Below are positions 30,175 to 40,444 of a stretch of 64,000 nt of DNA, piece after piece. Numbering within the stretch: position 1 is the stretch's first letter; every line of letters starts with the position of its first letter. Below the pieces are notes generated by a model. That model worked only from the letters and a program-made list of their open reading frames with translations, made no database searches and had not been told where the DNA came from. The DNA is taken from NCBI GenBank assembly GCA_023666275.1, contig JAMPCJ010000001.1, positions 248,001 through 312,000 of the forward strand, read 5' to 3'. The position numbers were made by a program, and so were the translations under genes. Source of the DNA: Treponema brennaborense. GTDB taxonomy: Bacteria > Spirochaetota > Spirochaetia > Treponematales > Treponemataceae.

Positions 30175-31875
30175 TCAGCCTCCGTACTTACGCAGCAGCG
30201 AACGGGCATGTTCCAAAGATACTTCATCAATCGTATCTCCGGCGAGCATACGCGCTATTTCCGTTACACGCTGCTCCCCGTTTATTTCTCTGACGGAAGT
30301 GGTTGTTTTCCCGTCTGCGGATTTTTTTTCAATCTTCATTTGAGTATCGGCACAAGATGCGATGCTCGCCAAATGTGTTATGCACAAAATCTGTTTTTTC
30401 TTCGCAAGATTCTTAAGATGACTTCCCACAGCCACGGCTATTTCGCCGCCGATGCCGGTATCTATTTCATCGAATATCAGCGTGCAAACCGCATCGGAAT
30501 CCGCAAGCACCGTTTTCAGCGCAAGCATCACACGCGAAAGTTCGCCGCCCGACGCTATTTTCGCAAGCGGCTTCAGCGGTTCTCCGGCATTCGTGCTGAT
30601 AAGAAATTCGATATTGTCTATGCCGTAAGGTCCGCAATTCTGCATCGACTGCGATTTTTCTTTTTGCTCGACAGAAACAGCAAAGCGGGCGCCCGGCATT
30701 CCGAGAACGGCGAGAACGCGCTCGACGGCTTCCGCCATCATTATTCCGGCTTTGCCGCGTTTTTCGGATAACGCTTTTGCTTCGGAAAGCACCTGCTGCT
30801 CAAGCCGGGACACTTCGGCCTGAAGCGCCGCCGTATCCGCATCGCTGTCCGCCAATGCCGCAAGCTTTGCACGCGCGTCATCGGCATATTTTAAAACTTC
30901 GGACAAAGGCGATTGAACGGAAGCGGCGTATTTTTTCTTTAATTTGAACAGCAGCGCCAGCCGCTCCTGAATTTCGGACAGCCGTGCGGGATCGAACACA
31001 AGCGAGTGCCGGTAAGTGCGCAGTTCTTCGTGAATATCGGAGAGTTCATAAAACACAGAATCGATGCGCGAAGCAAGCGGCCGCAGCGATGCATCCAATC
31101 CCGCGGCATGATCGAAAATGCTGCGCATTTTTTTTACGGCGGAAATAACATTTTCGTCGCTGTCGGACAACAGCTGCGTCATTGATTCCGTATCTTCATA
31201 CAGCTGCTCAAACTGCGACATGCGCGCTTCTTCCGCCGCAAGCGTTTCGTCTTCCGCAGACTGAAGCTGCGCGCCGTCTATTTCCTGCAATGCATACGAA
31301 AGCATTTCCGTTTCCCGAACGCGCTGTTCATCGGAAGCGCTCGATTCTTCCAGCCGGCGGCGCTTCTGGACAAGCTCCGAATACATCTTCGAAAAAGCTT
31401 CCGCTTGTTCCGCAATGCCGGCGTATTCATCGAGAAAACGGCGGTGTTCCGCAACGCGCAGCAAAGACTGATGTTCATGCTGCCCGTGTATGTCAACAAG
31501 AAATTCCGTAAAAGCAGCGAGATCCTGTCTTGTTACCGGCACGCTCTGAATCCAGGCTGATGATTTTCCCGCCGCACGGATTACTCGGCGCAGCAAAACG
31601 CGGTTATCTTCGGCCGCGATGCCGTGTTCGTCGAGCCAGGCGCGGACAGCGGTTTTTCCGGACGGAAGAACGATTGTTCCGCTCACAGACGCTTCCTGCA
31701 TTCCGCTGCGGATAACATCGACCCCGCATTTTCCGCCGAGCAGAAATGAAACGGCGCCTATCAATATCGATTTTCCGGCACCGGTTTCGCCGCTTAAAAC
31801 GGTAAAACCGTCTTTGAATTCGAGAGAAGCCTCATTTATCAGTGCGAAATCTTTTATCGAAATATCTTCTATCAT
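30175..31875 (-). CDS. recN: DNA repair protein RecN
   Basis: This 566-aa SMC-like ATPase has Walker A SGETGAGKSIL (about 28-38), a QHEHQSLL segment typical of RecN, central coiled coils, ABC signature LASGGELSRVMLAL, and Walker B TLIFDEIDTGIGGE. RecN gathers broken DNA ends during double-strand break repair. ATG 31875 overlaps the stop of the NAD kinase gene by 4 nt, a pairing common in bacteria. Full length, motifs intact. Confidence 0.95.
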   Translation of the reverse strand: MIEDISIKDFALINEASLEFKDGFTVLSGETGAGKSILIGAVSFLLGGKCGVDVIRSGMQEASVSGTIVLPSGKTAVRAWLDEHGIAAEDNRVLLRRVIRAAGKSSAWIQSVPVTRQDLAAFTEFLVDIHGQHEHQSLLRVAEHRRFLDEYAGIAEQAEAFSKMYSELVQKRRRLEESSASDEQRVRETEMLSYALQEIDGAQLQSAEDETLAAEEARMSQFEQLYEDTESMTQLLSDSDENVISAVKKMRSIFDHAAGLDASLRPLASRIDSVFYELSDIHEELRTYRHSLVFDPARLSEIQERLALLFKLKKKYAASVQSPLSEVLKYADDARAKLAALADSDADTAALQAEVSRLEQQVLSEAKALSEKRGKAGIMMAEAVERVLAVLGMPGARFAVSVEQKEKSQSMQNCGPYGIDNIEFLISTNAGEPLKPLAKIASGGELSRVMLALKTVLADSDAVCTLIFDEIDTGIGGEIAVAVGSHLKNLAKKKQILCITHLASIASCADTQMKIEKKSADGKTTTSVREINGEQRVTEIARMLAGDTIDEVSLEHARSLLRKYGG

Positions 31876-32750
31876 TCTGCTTCGCCCTTATGAAAATCAA
31901 AATCATCGTCCGCGGAAGATGCACCCGACCATCGCAGCTTTGAACGCAGCGCCGCATAAAATTCACGCCGCCCGCAGCCCGCAAGTTTTACCGGCGCGGG
32001 ATATTTTTCAATCCGAATAATATCACCGGGCAAAAGCGCGCAGGCAGCCTGTCCGTCGCAAGCCAGCGATGTTTCCGTTCCCCGCGCAGGCAGCACGGAT
32101 ATTTCCAATACGGAATCCGGCGGCAGCACCAGCGGTCTGTTTGAAAGCGAAAACGGACACACCGGATTCAAAACAATCGCATCAACTGCGGGATCCACAA
32201 TCGGACCGCCTGCCGCCGCGGAATACGCAGTAGATCCGGTCGCCGTCGCAGCGAGAACGCCGTCCGCGCGGTATTTGCCGAACGGAATACCATTGCAAAG
32301 TACGTCAAACTCACCGATACGCGCGCTGTTCTGCACACTGACGGCGGCTTCATTCAGCGCAAGTGATGAAAAAAAACACGACTGCTGCCGGATAACGCGG
32401 ACCTGCAATATGCTGCGATCTGCATACGGCAGCGTTCCGCCGCAAAATTCGGCAAACGAATCGCGCCAGGCGGATTTGCTGATTCCCGCAATAAAGCCGA
32501 ATTCCCCGCAGTTCACGGGAAAAATAGGAATGCCGAGCGGCGCACACGCTCGTGCGGCAAAAAGAACAGTGCCGTCGCCGCCGAATGTCGCCGCCGCATC
32601 GAATTCCGAAAAATCGGGAATATCGGTCTGCCCTTTATACAATAAAATTTCGGACGAAATCCGCAGTTCATGCAAAAAACGTCCTGCTTCTTCCGCAAGA
32701 CACTGCGCGTCTTTTTTAAATGTATTGCAAACAATGACACATTTTTTCAT
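31872..32750 (-). CDS. nadK: NAD kinase
   Basis: This 292-aa protein has ATFGGDGTVLFAAR (the GGDGT motif), PVNCGEFGFIAG, YRADGVLAATATGSTAYS and the C-terminal diacylglycerol-kinase-like beta domain. It phosphorylates NAD to NADP. It is coupled to recN by a 4-nt overlap. Length is typical of PpnK. No anomalies. Confidence 0.93.
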   Translation of the reverse strand: MKKCVIVCNTFKKDAQCLAEEAGRFLHELRISSEILLYKGQTDIPDFSEFDAAATFGGDGTVLFAARACAPLGIPIFPVNCGEFGFIAGISKSAWRDSFAEFCGGTLPYADRSILQVRVIRQQSCFFSSLALNEAAVSVQNSARIGEFDVLCNGIPFGKYRADGVLAATATGSTAYSAAAGGPIVDPAVDAIVLNPVCPFSLSNRPLVLPPDSVLEISVLPARGTETSLACDGQAACALLPGDIIRIEKYPAPVKLAGCGRREFYAALRSKLRWSGASSADDDFDFHKGEAE

Positions 32751-32774
32751 AAAAAGCGTCTTCCCGCCCGCCGA

Positions 32775-33800
32775 TCAGGGAAGCGTTGCCAAAACTTTTG
32801 CTATTTTAACGGCATTGGTTTTCCCAAGCCGCGGATACAGCGGAAAAAGTACGCAGCGAAGCAGCAAAGATTTTGCCTGAAGACAATCCGGCAGCAGCTC
32901 CTCCCGCAGCGCAATAACGGAATTTTCGTACGCGGCGGAAATTTCGATATCTTTGCGCGCGGCGTACTGCTTGACATCTTTCATGCTGGATTCCAATACG
33001 ACAGGAAACGAATACGCAACGGAAAGCGCATTTTCGGAGCGCGAAAACGACGTATGCTTTCCCTGCATCAGAGAACGCACATACATTTCCCGCAATTCCT
33101 GCCTGACGGCTTCATTGCGGTCAAGTTCCTTTAACTGCACAAAGCCGAGCGCGCTGTTTATATCCGGCAGAATATCGGTGGAAGCAGCTTCTTCCGCGAT
33201 TTTCTTGAGCACAATCCATTCACGGCGCGAGGGCGCCAGTAAAACCGCCCCGCCGCCGGCTGTTGCCATATCATGTTCCTCAAGTCCAAGAATCGCATAC
33301 ACGCCGAAAGAACCGGCTTTTTTTCCGTTTACAGAAGCGCCGGCGTTCTGCGAAATATCTTCGACAAACGGAATGCCCAGCGCCGCAATGGCTTCAAAAT
33401 CGGGAACAAGCCCCATATTTTCATGCAGGATTAAAAGCCGCCCGCCGTTTTGCATGCCGTTTTGAATTTGGGCTGCCGTAACCAGTCCGGTTTCCGGCGC
33501 CACGTCGAGCACAATAGGCTCGTATCCAAGTTCCTCTATTGTTTTTAACTGCCATGCCGGGGCAAGCGCGGAAATCATGATGCCGCTTTTTTTTTCCAGC
33601 GCGAGCGCCTTGACGATATAGGCAAGCGCCACCGCGGGACTGCGCAGCGCAACGGCGCCTTCAACAGCGAAATATTCCTTTGCCTGCTGAACAAGGCGCG
33701 CATTCATATCTCCCGGACCGGTTTTTTCTTCCACAAGGCACGTCAAAACCGCATCCATTTCTTTTCTGCGGATAGAAGAACTGAATGTCTGAATTTTCAT
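32775..33800 (-). CDS. DegT/DnrJ/EryC1-like protein lacking the PLP lysine
   Basis: This 341-aa protein with the sugar-aminotransferase fold shows ALRSPAVALAYIVKAL, IVLDVAPETGLVT, LILHENMGLVPDFEAI and PFVEDISQNAGASVNGKKAG. At the position where the family has S-K-N-L before GDGG it reads LEEHDMATAGGGAV, so the Schiff-base lysine appears to be His. It may be a non-catalytic or dehydratase-like relative. Start and the cheW stop share one base (TAATG), so it is translationally linked to cheW. Confidence 0.75.
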   Translation of the reverse strand: MKIQTFSSSIRRKEMDAVLTCLVEEKTGPGDMNARLVQQAKEYFAVEGAVALRSPAVALAYIVKALALEKKSGIMISALAPAWQLKTIEELGYEPIVLDVAPETGLVTAAQIQNGMQNGGRLLILHENMGLVPDFEAIAALGIPFVEDISQNAGASVNGKKAGSFGVYAILGLEEHDMATAGGGAVLLAPSRREWIVLKKIAEEAASTDILPDINSALGFVQLKELDRNEAVRQELREMYVRSLMQGKHTSFSRSENALSVAYSFPVVLESSMKDVKQYAARKDIEISAAYENSVIALREELLPDCLQAKSLLLRCVLFPLYPRLGKTNAVKIAKVLATLP

Positions 33801-34276
33801 TACTGATTGATTCCCATCAGGCTTTGCAGTTCTTTGGAATTGAACAATCTTCTGATATCAAGCATGATAAGATAGCCGCTTTCCTGTCTGACAACGCCGT
33901 AAATGTATTCGGAACCGATGCCTGTCAGCATTTGCGGCGGCGGCTTTATATCATCTCTGTTCACCATAACGACGCGGGCAATTTTATCGATAATTATGCC
34001 GATTTTATTTCCGTCTATATTCAGGATAATAAAGCCGCCTTGGTATTCATCGTCTTCCGAAACTTCCATTTGTTTCAAACGAAAACGTTTATGAAGGCTC
34101 ATGACAGGGATTATTTCACTACGCAAGTTAAAAATGCCTTCAACATAATACGGCGCATTCGGAATAGGACGGACATTTTGAATTTTCACAATTTCTTTAA
34201 CATCCATAATATCGACGCCGTACAATTCATCACCTAATTGAAACGTTACCAGCTGAAGCTGTAAATCTCCTGCCAT
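33800..34276 (-). CDS. cheW: Chemotaxis coupling protein CheW
   Basis: This 158-aa CheW domain begins QLVTFQLGDELYGVDIMDVK. It also has IPNAPYYVEGIFNLRSEIIP (the NLRG-like site, here NLRS), IIIDKIARVV and the C-terminal GYLIMLDIRRLF. It couples chemoreceptors to CheA at the membrane array, as expected for a motile spirochaete. It is followed by the DegT-like gene with a 1-nt overlap. Length is normal. Confidence 0.93.
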   Translation of the reverse strand: MAGDLQLQLVTFQLGDELYGVDIMDVKEIVKIQNVRPIPNAPYYVEGIFNLRSEIIPVMSLHKRFRLKQMEVSEDDEYQGGFIILNIDGNKIGIIIDKIARVVMVNRDDIKPPPQMLTGIGSEYIYGVVRQESGYLIMLDIRRLFNSKELQSLMGINQ

Positions 34277-34348
34277 ATATCCTCCGTATTACAACATTCA
34301 AATATGCATACATATTACAGCATACAGCAAAAAAGCAGATTTTACAAC

Positions 34349-36028
34349 TCATTGCGGAAATTGCTCGCCGAAAAGATTGTTTACCGCGCTTACTGCTGCG
34401 TTTATACCCGCTCTGCCGATGTTTGAACTGCGCGCGCATCCCCAAGCCGTGCGGCCGTCTTCGCAGGTAATTTGAATATATGCCATAGCGTCCGTATCGG
34501 AACCGGCGCCGATGCTGTGCTCCTGGAACTCGCCGATAGTAAAAACCGGCACCGGCGTATTCCGCAGCGACGAAACAAACGCATCAAGAGGTCCGTTGCC
34601 TTTGTCGCCGATTGAATACACTTTTTCAAGAAAGCGAATGCTCGCGCGGCACAGAACCGTATCGCGGGTATCCGAATCGTTTACATGAGTTTCTGCAATG
34701 TCCAGCAATTCGAGCGGTCCGCGTTTATTGAACCAAGAATCCTTGAAAAGCCGATAAATTTCCGCAGGCTTAAGTTCGCGCTGCAAAATGTCCGCCTGCC
34801 GCGTAACAAGAGTGCCCAAAAGCAGCTGCATTTTTTTCGGCATGAAAATTCCGTATTCCGTTTCCAAAATCCAGGCGGCGCCGCTCTTGCCGCTTTGGCT
34901 GTTTATTCTGATTATTTCCTCGTATTCCCGCCCGACATCTTTCGGATCGATAAGCAGATACGGCACATCCCAGGGCGCATCCGGCGGCATTTGCGTGCGC
35001 GCGTACAAAGCTTTGCGGATTGCGTCCTGATGCGATCCCGAAAACGCGGTGTATACAAGATCGCCCGCGTAAGGCTGGCGGCGGTATACTTCCATTGACG
35101 TAAGCTGCGTAAAATGCTCCTTTACGGCATCGATAGAAGAAAAATCCAGTCCCGTTTTTATTCCCTGCACAAACAAATTCATAGAAAGCGTAACAAGATC
35201 GAGATTGCCGGTCCGCTCGCCGTTGCCGAACAGCGTACCTTCCACACGATCGGCGCCGGCAAGCAGTCCGAGTTCGGCGGCGGCAACGCCGGTTCCTCTG
35301 TCATTATGCGTATGCAGGCTCACGATGACAGAGGCGCGGTCGGAAATATTCCGGCAAAAATATTCTATTTGATCCGCATATACATTCGGCGTTGCGTATT
35401 CCACTGTTTCGGGCAAATTCAAAATAATTTTGTTGCCGGAAGAAGCATTCCAGGCGGCTTTTACGTCCTCGCAGATCGCAAGCGCAAACTCCGGTTCCGT
35501 GCTGGAAAAACTTTCCGGAGAATATTCCAGCCGCACCGGCGTGTTTCCTGCAAGATGCAGATTTTTCCGCAGCAAATGCACGCCTTCGACGGCAAGTTCC
35601 CGTATTTCGTCTTTCGTCATATTGAACGTGTACTTGCGCTGCGCCGGCGACGTGGAATTATACAAATGGAAAATCGCGGACGGCGCACCGCGGATGCTTT
35701 CCAGCGTGCGGCAAATAAGCGGTTCGCGCGCCTGACAGAGAACCTGAATTGTAACCAAATCGGGAATGTGCCGTTCGTCAATCAGTCTGCGGATAAAATC
35801 ATATTCCGTCTGCGAAGCACTGGGAAAACCTACTTCTATTTCTTTAAAGCCTATTTCGACGAGCATATCAAAAAACGCGAGTTTTTTTTCGACATTCATC
35901 GGGACTGCGAGCGCCTGGTTGCCGTCGCGCAAATCAACGGAACACCAGACAGGCGCATGCGTTATGCGGTTCTGCGGCCAGGTTCTTTCCGCAAAAGAAA
36001 TCACGCCGACAGGATTGTATTTTGCCAT
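34349..36028 (-). CDS. leuA: 2-isopropylmalate synthase
   Basis: In this 559-aa protein the HMGL-like TIM barrel shows CSVDLRDGNQAL near residue 35 (metal Asp), SLHTHNDRGTGVAAAELGL and GTLFGNGERTGNLDL. The C-terminal LeuA regulatory domain (about 430-555) for leucine feedback is present. Size corresponds to the long type-II form. It condenses acetyl-CoA with 2-oxoisovalerate in leucine synthesis. No other leu genes are in the window. It has AAATACAAT-type sequence rather than a strong SD before ATG 36028. Confidence 0.93.
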   Translation of the reverse strand: MAKYNPVGVISFAERTWPQNRITHAPVWCSVDLRDGNQALAVPMNVEKKLAFFDMLVEIGFKEIEVGFPSASQTEYDFIRRLIDERHIPDLVTIQVLCQAREPLICRTLESIRGAPSAIFHLYNSTSPAQRKYTFNMTKDEIRELAVEGVHLLRKNLHLAGNTPVRLEYSPESFSSTEPEFALAICEDVKAAWNASSGNKIILNLPETVEYATPNVYADQIEYFCRNISDRASVIVSLHTHNDRGTGVAAAELGLLAGADRVEGTLFGNGERTGNLDLVTLSMNLFVQGIKTGLDFSSIDAVKEHFTQLTSMEVYRRQPYAGDLVYTAFSGSHQDAIRKALYARTQMPPDAPWDVPYLLIDPKDVGREYEEIIRINSQSGKSGAAWILETEYGIFMPKKMQLLLGTLVTRQADILQRELKPAEIYRLFKDSWFNKRGPLELLDIAETHVNDSDTRDTVLCRASIRFLEKVYSIGDKGNGPLDAFVSSLRNTPVPVFTIGEFQEHSIGAGSDTDAMAYIQITCEDGRTAWGCARSSNIGRAGINAAVSAVNNLFGEQFPQ

Positions 36029-36086
36029 ATTTTTTCAAGTCCTCTATCCTGTAATAGTCAACAGACAGCATATCTGATGCGTGTTT

Positions 36087-38255
36087 TTATTTCAATTCCG
36101 CAAAAAATTGTTCCAGTTTCAAATTAAAGGCATCCATATCGGTTTTCATCTGCCGAAGAAATTCATTCGATTCAAGCTGACCGATGACGGAAATCATTTC
36201 TTCTTCGTTTCGATATGTAATTGTTCTGAAATAATTTTCGTAATCTTTCCGGCGAGAACGAACCGAACTTTCGTACATGTACACAGACACTTCGCGGACG
36301 TCGGAATATAAATCCAAAAAATTGTCGGACGTGAATAATTCTATGCCTTTCGAATAGAGATACTCAAGCAAATACATGGCGTAAGCGGTTTTATCCGTAA
36401 GATAGGATTTCGCGCAGTCATCGTAAAACGCGTGCACTTCGTCCCAGTTATTTATTTTGCCCAGCTTTATCAGGTTCAGCAGTTCATGCACGCGCGCTTC
36501 GGGGATAACCTGCCCGCCGATATTGCACCAGCTCGTATACAAATTCTGCCGCTCAATCGAAGAAAGCGCTTTTTTGGTTAAAACGGAAATGCCGTGCGCC
36601 TCGCAGTATTCCATGAGTGTTTTTACCGTAAAATACTTCATTACTTTGCGGTATTCTTTATACGCGCACGCGGGTTTTAAGATTTTCGCGCCGTATTTTT
36701 TCATGCATTGAGAATCGGAAAGAATCAAGCCGGAATCGGAATTTTTATGAAGATAAAATTTCGCGGTTTGGTACACATCGAGATCGCCGGAAACTTTTAC
36801 CACTTCGTCGTTCGCTTTCAGCCATCTGCCGGTAAGTTCCACAATACGTTCTATGGCAAAAAATACTTCCTGCATTGTGTCCGGCGCGAACGGATCCATT
36901 TCGATATGCTGAATTTTTTTCACGCGTCTGTCGCGGTTTTTGAACTTCACGTTATTGCGGGCAACGGCGAACATATTGTGCATAAACCAGTATGCCGGCA
37001 TGACATGCAGACTTTGATCCGCGCCGTTCATGGCAATAAGCGCAAACGGATACCTGATATTCAATTCATACGGATAGGAACCTTTCGAAACAAGCGTAAA
37101 CGACGCAAAACGGCTGTTATGCTTGAAATCGGAACAAAGTCCCGGCCAAAAACCGCGGTTCGCAATGATTTCTCCGTCCGGGCAGCGCGAATTATGATTC
37201 GATCCGATGGTGGCGCCGGCGGCTATATTGGACTGTCCGCATATCGTAGTGGCAATAAGAAAAGACGAATTGTGATGCTGTTCATGAAACGGGAACAGCA
37301 GATTATTGAGCACTTCGCAGCAGGAAACCGTGGAATTATCTCCGAGAACGGAATTGATAAGCCGCGCGCCGTATTTCAGCTGACAATTGCGTCCTATAAC
37401 AAAACGCACCGCAACCGCCTGATAAAACACTTTCGAACCGTATCCGAGGATGCCGTTTACCATTTCCACGCCCTCGCCTATCTGCGACGGTTCGTCTTCC
37501 GAAGAACAAATCGTAATATTTTTCAGCTTGAATGCGCCTTTTATATACGAACAGCTGCCGATTTTTGCGTCTTTCAGCAGCAGGGTATTTTTTATGACCA
37601 CATCGTCCGCGATAATTCCCATCGTGTTCCGCGCGGTATCCCAGCCGTATTCGGTCAGCGCCACAAAACGCCGCTGCAGCTCTTCGTCATCCCGAAAACG
37701 GGACCAAAGAAACGCGTCCGCGGGAATCATCGATTCGAACGGCAGAATTTTGCGCCCGCCGTTTTCGTTGCCGATTTCGATCCATATTCTGTCGCTTTCC
37801 CGTTCGCCTTCTTTCAGGGTGCCGCAGCCGAATTTCGCGTGCGATGTACAGCTCATTTCCTGAATATTAAACAATATGACGCGGCTGCCGATGCGGTAAT
37901 TTACCAGATAGTGAACATTTTTCACGCAGACATCGTCGCCGAGAATGCAGTCCGAAACAAAAGAAAAAGCGATTCCCGTGCTCATTTCAAGGTCATGAAA
38001 GCACAGTTTTGTCCGGCGGAGATTTCCCAAAATAACCGTGCCCGAAAACTGACTGAAACATATTCTTTCCGGATCGAATTCCTCCGAAACATAAATATTT
38101 TTCCATTCCGCGTCGGACGAACGGTTTCCGTTTTTTTCCAAAACAGCAATTTCTTCCGGAAAAAGATGGCGCTTGCCTTTTTTCGCTTCTTCGAAATTCC
38201 GCACGGCGAACGCTTCGGAGTTTTCGTCTTCGGCGAGAACTGCTATTTTAGACAT
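36087..38255 (-). CDS. DUF4954 left-handed beta-helix protein
   Basis: This is a large 722-aa protein. Its first ~420 residues are hexapeptide-like repeats (FSFVSDCILGDDVCVKNVHY, IIADDVVIKNTLLLKDAKIG, NIAAGATIGSNHNSRCPDGE), and its C-terminal half is helical. This is the DUF4954 pattern found in spirochaetes and Bacteroidetes. The fold suggests a nucleotidyl- or acyltransferase-like enzyme acting on a sugar-like substrate, but no activity is established. It stands alone, 58 nt from leuA. Confidence 0.8.
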   Translation of the reverse strand: MSKIAVLAEDENSEAFAVRNFEEAKKGKRHLFPEEIAVLEKNGNRSSDAEWKNIYVSEEFDPERICFSQFSGTVILGNLRRTKLCFHDLEMSTGIAFSFVSDCILGDDVCVKNVHYLVNYRIGSRVILFNIQEMSCTSHAKFGCGTLKEGERESDRIWIEIGNENGGRKILPFESMIPADAFLWSRFRDDEELQRRFVALTEYGWDTARNTMGIIADDVVIKNTLLLKDAKIGSCSYIKGAFKLKNITICSSEDEPSQIGEGVEMVNGILGYGSKVFYQAVAVRFVIGRNCQLKYGARLINSVLGDNSTVSCCEVLNNLLFPFHEQHHNSSFLIATTICGQSNIAAGATIGSNHNSRCPDGEIIANRGFWPGLCSDFKHNSRFASFTLVSKGSYPYELNIRYPFALIAMNGADQSLHVMPAYWFMHNMFAVARNNVKFKNRDRRVKKIQHIEMDPFAPDTMQEVFFAIERIVELTGRWLKANDEVVKVSGDLDVYQTAKFYLHKNSDSGLILSDSQCMKKYGAKILKPACAYKEYRKVMKYFTVKTLMEYCEAHGISVLTKKALSSIERQNLYTSWCNIGGQVIPEARVHELLNLIKLGKINNWDEVHAFYDDCAKSYLTDKTAYAMYLLEYLYSKGIELFTSDNFLDLYSDVREVSVYMYESSVRSRRKDYENYFRTITYRNEEEMISVIGQLESNEFLRQMKTDMDAFNLKLEQFFAELK

Positions 38256-38362
38256 GATTTTTTCTCCCTTTTTGTTTTCTCTGCAAAAGCAAAAAACAAG
38301 CTGTCCGCAAGAAATTCGGCACGCAGCATACGGCAGGCTGCACCGATGGCGATGCTTAACTG

Positions 38363-40444
38363 CTATTGCAGCGGTGCGAAATATCCGGTTTCATCGCGCC
38401 CGGAACGGTTCTGCAAATACACTTCCGCTTCCACAGGCAGAAATTTTCTGCCGAAATTCGTCGGCAAATGAGATGTATACGAAATCCTGTACAAACCGGA
38501 AGGTGTTTCCGCTATGGATTTCACTATGCCGGCAATTCCTTCCCGGCGGTATATATACCAGCTGCTGCCGCCCGTTTGCTCGGTAATGTATTTCATTTCC
38601 GCCGGCAGCGCATTCTGCGTTACATTCACGGTATAAAATCGAATGCTGTTGTTGTTCAAATACGCTGTTAAATCCGTCAGCCCGTATTTTTCAAACGAAT
38701 GCAGGGCAGCCCAGACGCCGGACGAAGCATCATTTCTTCCCGGCGCGGAAATATACACCACCGCGCGCTTCGGTTCGGCGGTAACAAGACCGTTTGCCGC
38801 AAGCCGTATGCCTAAATCAAGCGCCACGCGCGGCGAAAGAGCGGCTTTCAAAGACGAAGCGGAAAACGAAGCAAACATACGCGGACTGCCGGATGCTTCG
38901 AGCACCGGAATGCTTCCTGCCGAAATCACGCGCATAGTTCCCTGTCCGTCCATTGCTTCCGCAATTCCGCGCACAGCTGTCTGCACCGCGTCGGCATAGC
39001 CAGCCATGGCCTCAGAACGGTCGACAAGAATTGTTATATCACAAAACGAATTTTTGTATGCCGCGCCGACAAGTTTTTGTTCGGAAACAGGTCTTTTTTC
39101 TTCACTTATAAAAAAATTGCTGCCCTGCAGTCCGGTAATGCTTCCCCTGTTCAGATTTTCGACCCGAATATCGAGCTGTATTTCCGGAAAATTGTCTGCG
39201 TATACCCGATCTATCTGAACGAATAAACCGCCGATAAGATCCGACATTCTTGCCATAACATATATTTCGTTTTCGATAAAATCCGTAACGAGCAAATTTC
39301 CGTTCACGTCGCAGACAGCGCACGTAACGCGCGAATTGTTCGCGGTAGTTTTTGCGGCGTTAAACACCGCGCCGTTTTTCAAATCAATAACGCGGACAGA
39401 ACTGCCATCCGCGCAAAGCAAATACGAATCGTATATTTTCAGGGCTTCCGGCTTTGCAAACGTATTTTCGGGAACCAGCGTATGCAGGAAGTTTCCGGCT
39501 TCGTCGAACGCGTAAACCGCGCCGTACACGGAATCCGCCACATATACGCATCCGCCGGTGCAGGCAATTCCCGACGGCGCCTTTAATCCGGAAAAACCAT
39601 TCTGCGCCGCTCCGAAAGCAAACAAAAACGTTCCTTCCGCATCGAAAACGGAAACGCGGGCATTGCCGAAATCGGTAACATATATATTGCCGGAATTGTT
39701 TGCGGAAATGTACTGCGGTCCGAGCAGCTGTCCTTCGTTCCGCCCCGAAGTCCCGAAGCTTGAAATATACGCTCCGTCCGCCGTCAAAAATGTAATTCTG
39801 TCCCCTGCGTATTCCGTTACCGCCATTCTTCCGTCCGGCATTCGGATAATATCCATAGGTCTGTCAAAACCGTTCAGCGGACCGCGTCGGCGGTCTATTA
39901 CCGCGCCGTTCACGGAAAAATGAAGCAATTCGTTGGAACCGTAGGCAGCCGCCCAGCAGGAACCGTCTTCCAGCGGCAGAACGGACGACGGCTGGCTGAA
40001 ATACAATACGCCGCCGCTGCTGCCGGGGAAAACACCGGCATCGGCGAATCGCGATTTTTCATTGAACAGCGAGTTTTCGACGCGCCGCCCGCGGATAATT
40101 TCCATGCGCGTTTTCAAAAGCTGTCCGCCGTAGCCGGCAGATACCGCGTGATCCCACTGACGGAGCGCCGCGCCTTCCAGTCCCGATTTATAATACGCTT
40201 TGCCGAGCCAGTCGAGCGCAAGCGCGTTGTCCGGAATATACGAAAGCGTTTTCTCGAATTGAAATACCGCGTCATTAAACGATCCGCGGTAATATGCCTG
40301 TACGCCGCGGCGGAATTCTTCTTCCGCAAAAACCGAAGCGGATGCGGACGGCTTTGCGCTCTGGGCAAATAAAGCGCAGACTGCCGCTGCCGAAACAGCA
40401 AGGCAAAGCGCGCAGACAAAGTTTTTTTTTGCCGCTATGCTCAT
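38363..40444 (-). CDS. Exported TPR/NHL-repeat/VWA protein
   Basis: In this 693-aa protein a signal peptide (CALCLAVSAAAVCALFA) is followed by a TPR pair (about 45-115) and an NHL-type beta-propeller (about 140-410) with repeats such as GNIYVTDFGNARVSVFDAEG. A C-terminal VWA domain (about 470-650) has the MIDAS start ILVDRSEAM. It is probably periplasmic or surface-associated and protein-binding. It is the last gene of a coupled operon; the start overlaps the TPR gene by 4 nt. Confidence 0.8.
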   Translation of the reverse strand: MSIAAKKNFVCALCLAVSAAAVCALFAQSAKPSASASVFAEEEFRRGVQAYYRGSFNDAVFQFEKTLSYIPDNALALDWLGKAYYKSGLEGAALRQWDHAVSAGYGGQLLKTRMEIIRGRRVENSLFNEKSRFADAGVFPGSSGGVLYFSQPSSVLPLEDGSCWAAAYGSNELLHFSVNGAVIDRRRGPLNGFDRPMDIIRMPDGRMAVTEYAGDRITFLTADGAYISSFGTSGRNEGQLLGPQYISANNSGNIYVTDFGNARVSVFDAEGTFLFAFGAAQNGFSGLKAPSGIACTGGCVYVADSVYGAVYAFDEAGNFLHTLVPENTFAKPEALKIYDSYLLCADGSSVRVIDLKNGAVFNAAKTTANNSRVTCAVCDVNGNLLVTDFIENEIYVMARMSDLIGGLFVQIDRVYADNFPEIQLDIRVENLNRGSITGLQGSNFFISEEKRPVSEQKLVGAAYKNSFCDITILVDRSEAMAGYADAVQTAVRGIAEAMDGQGTMRVISAGSIPVLEASGSPRMFASFSASSLKAALSPRVALDLGIRLAANGLVTAEPKRAVVYISAPGRNDASSGVWAALHSFEKYGLTDLTAYLNNNSIRFYTVNVTQNALPAEMKYITEQTGGSSWYIYRREGIAGIVKSIAETPSGLYRISYTSHLPTNFGRKFLPVEAEVYLQNRSGRDETGYFAPLQ

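Noticed and set aside
36708-38471. 587-codon plus-strand frame
   Set aside because: Antisense to the DUF4954 gene; high Arg/Phe/His content and no domain pattern.
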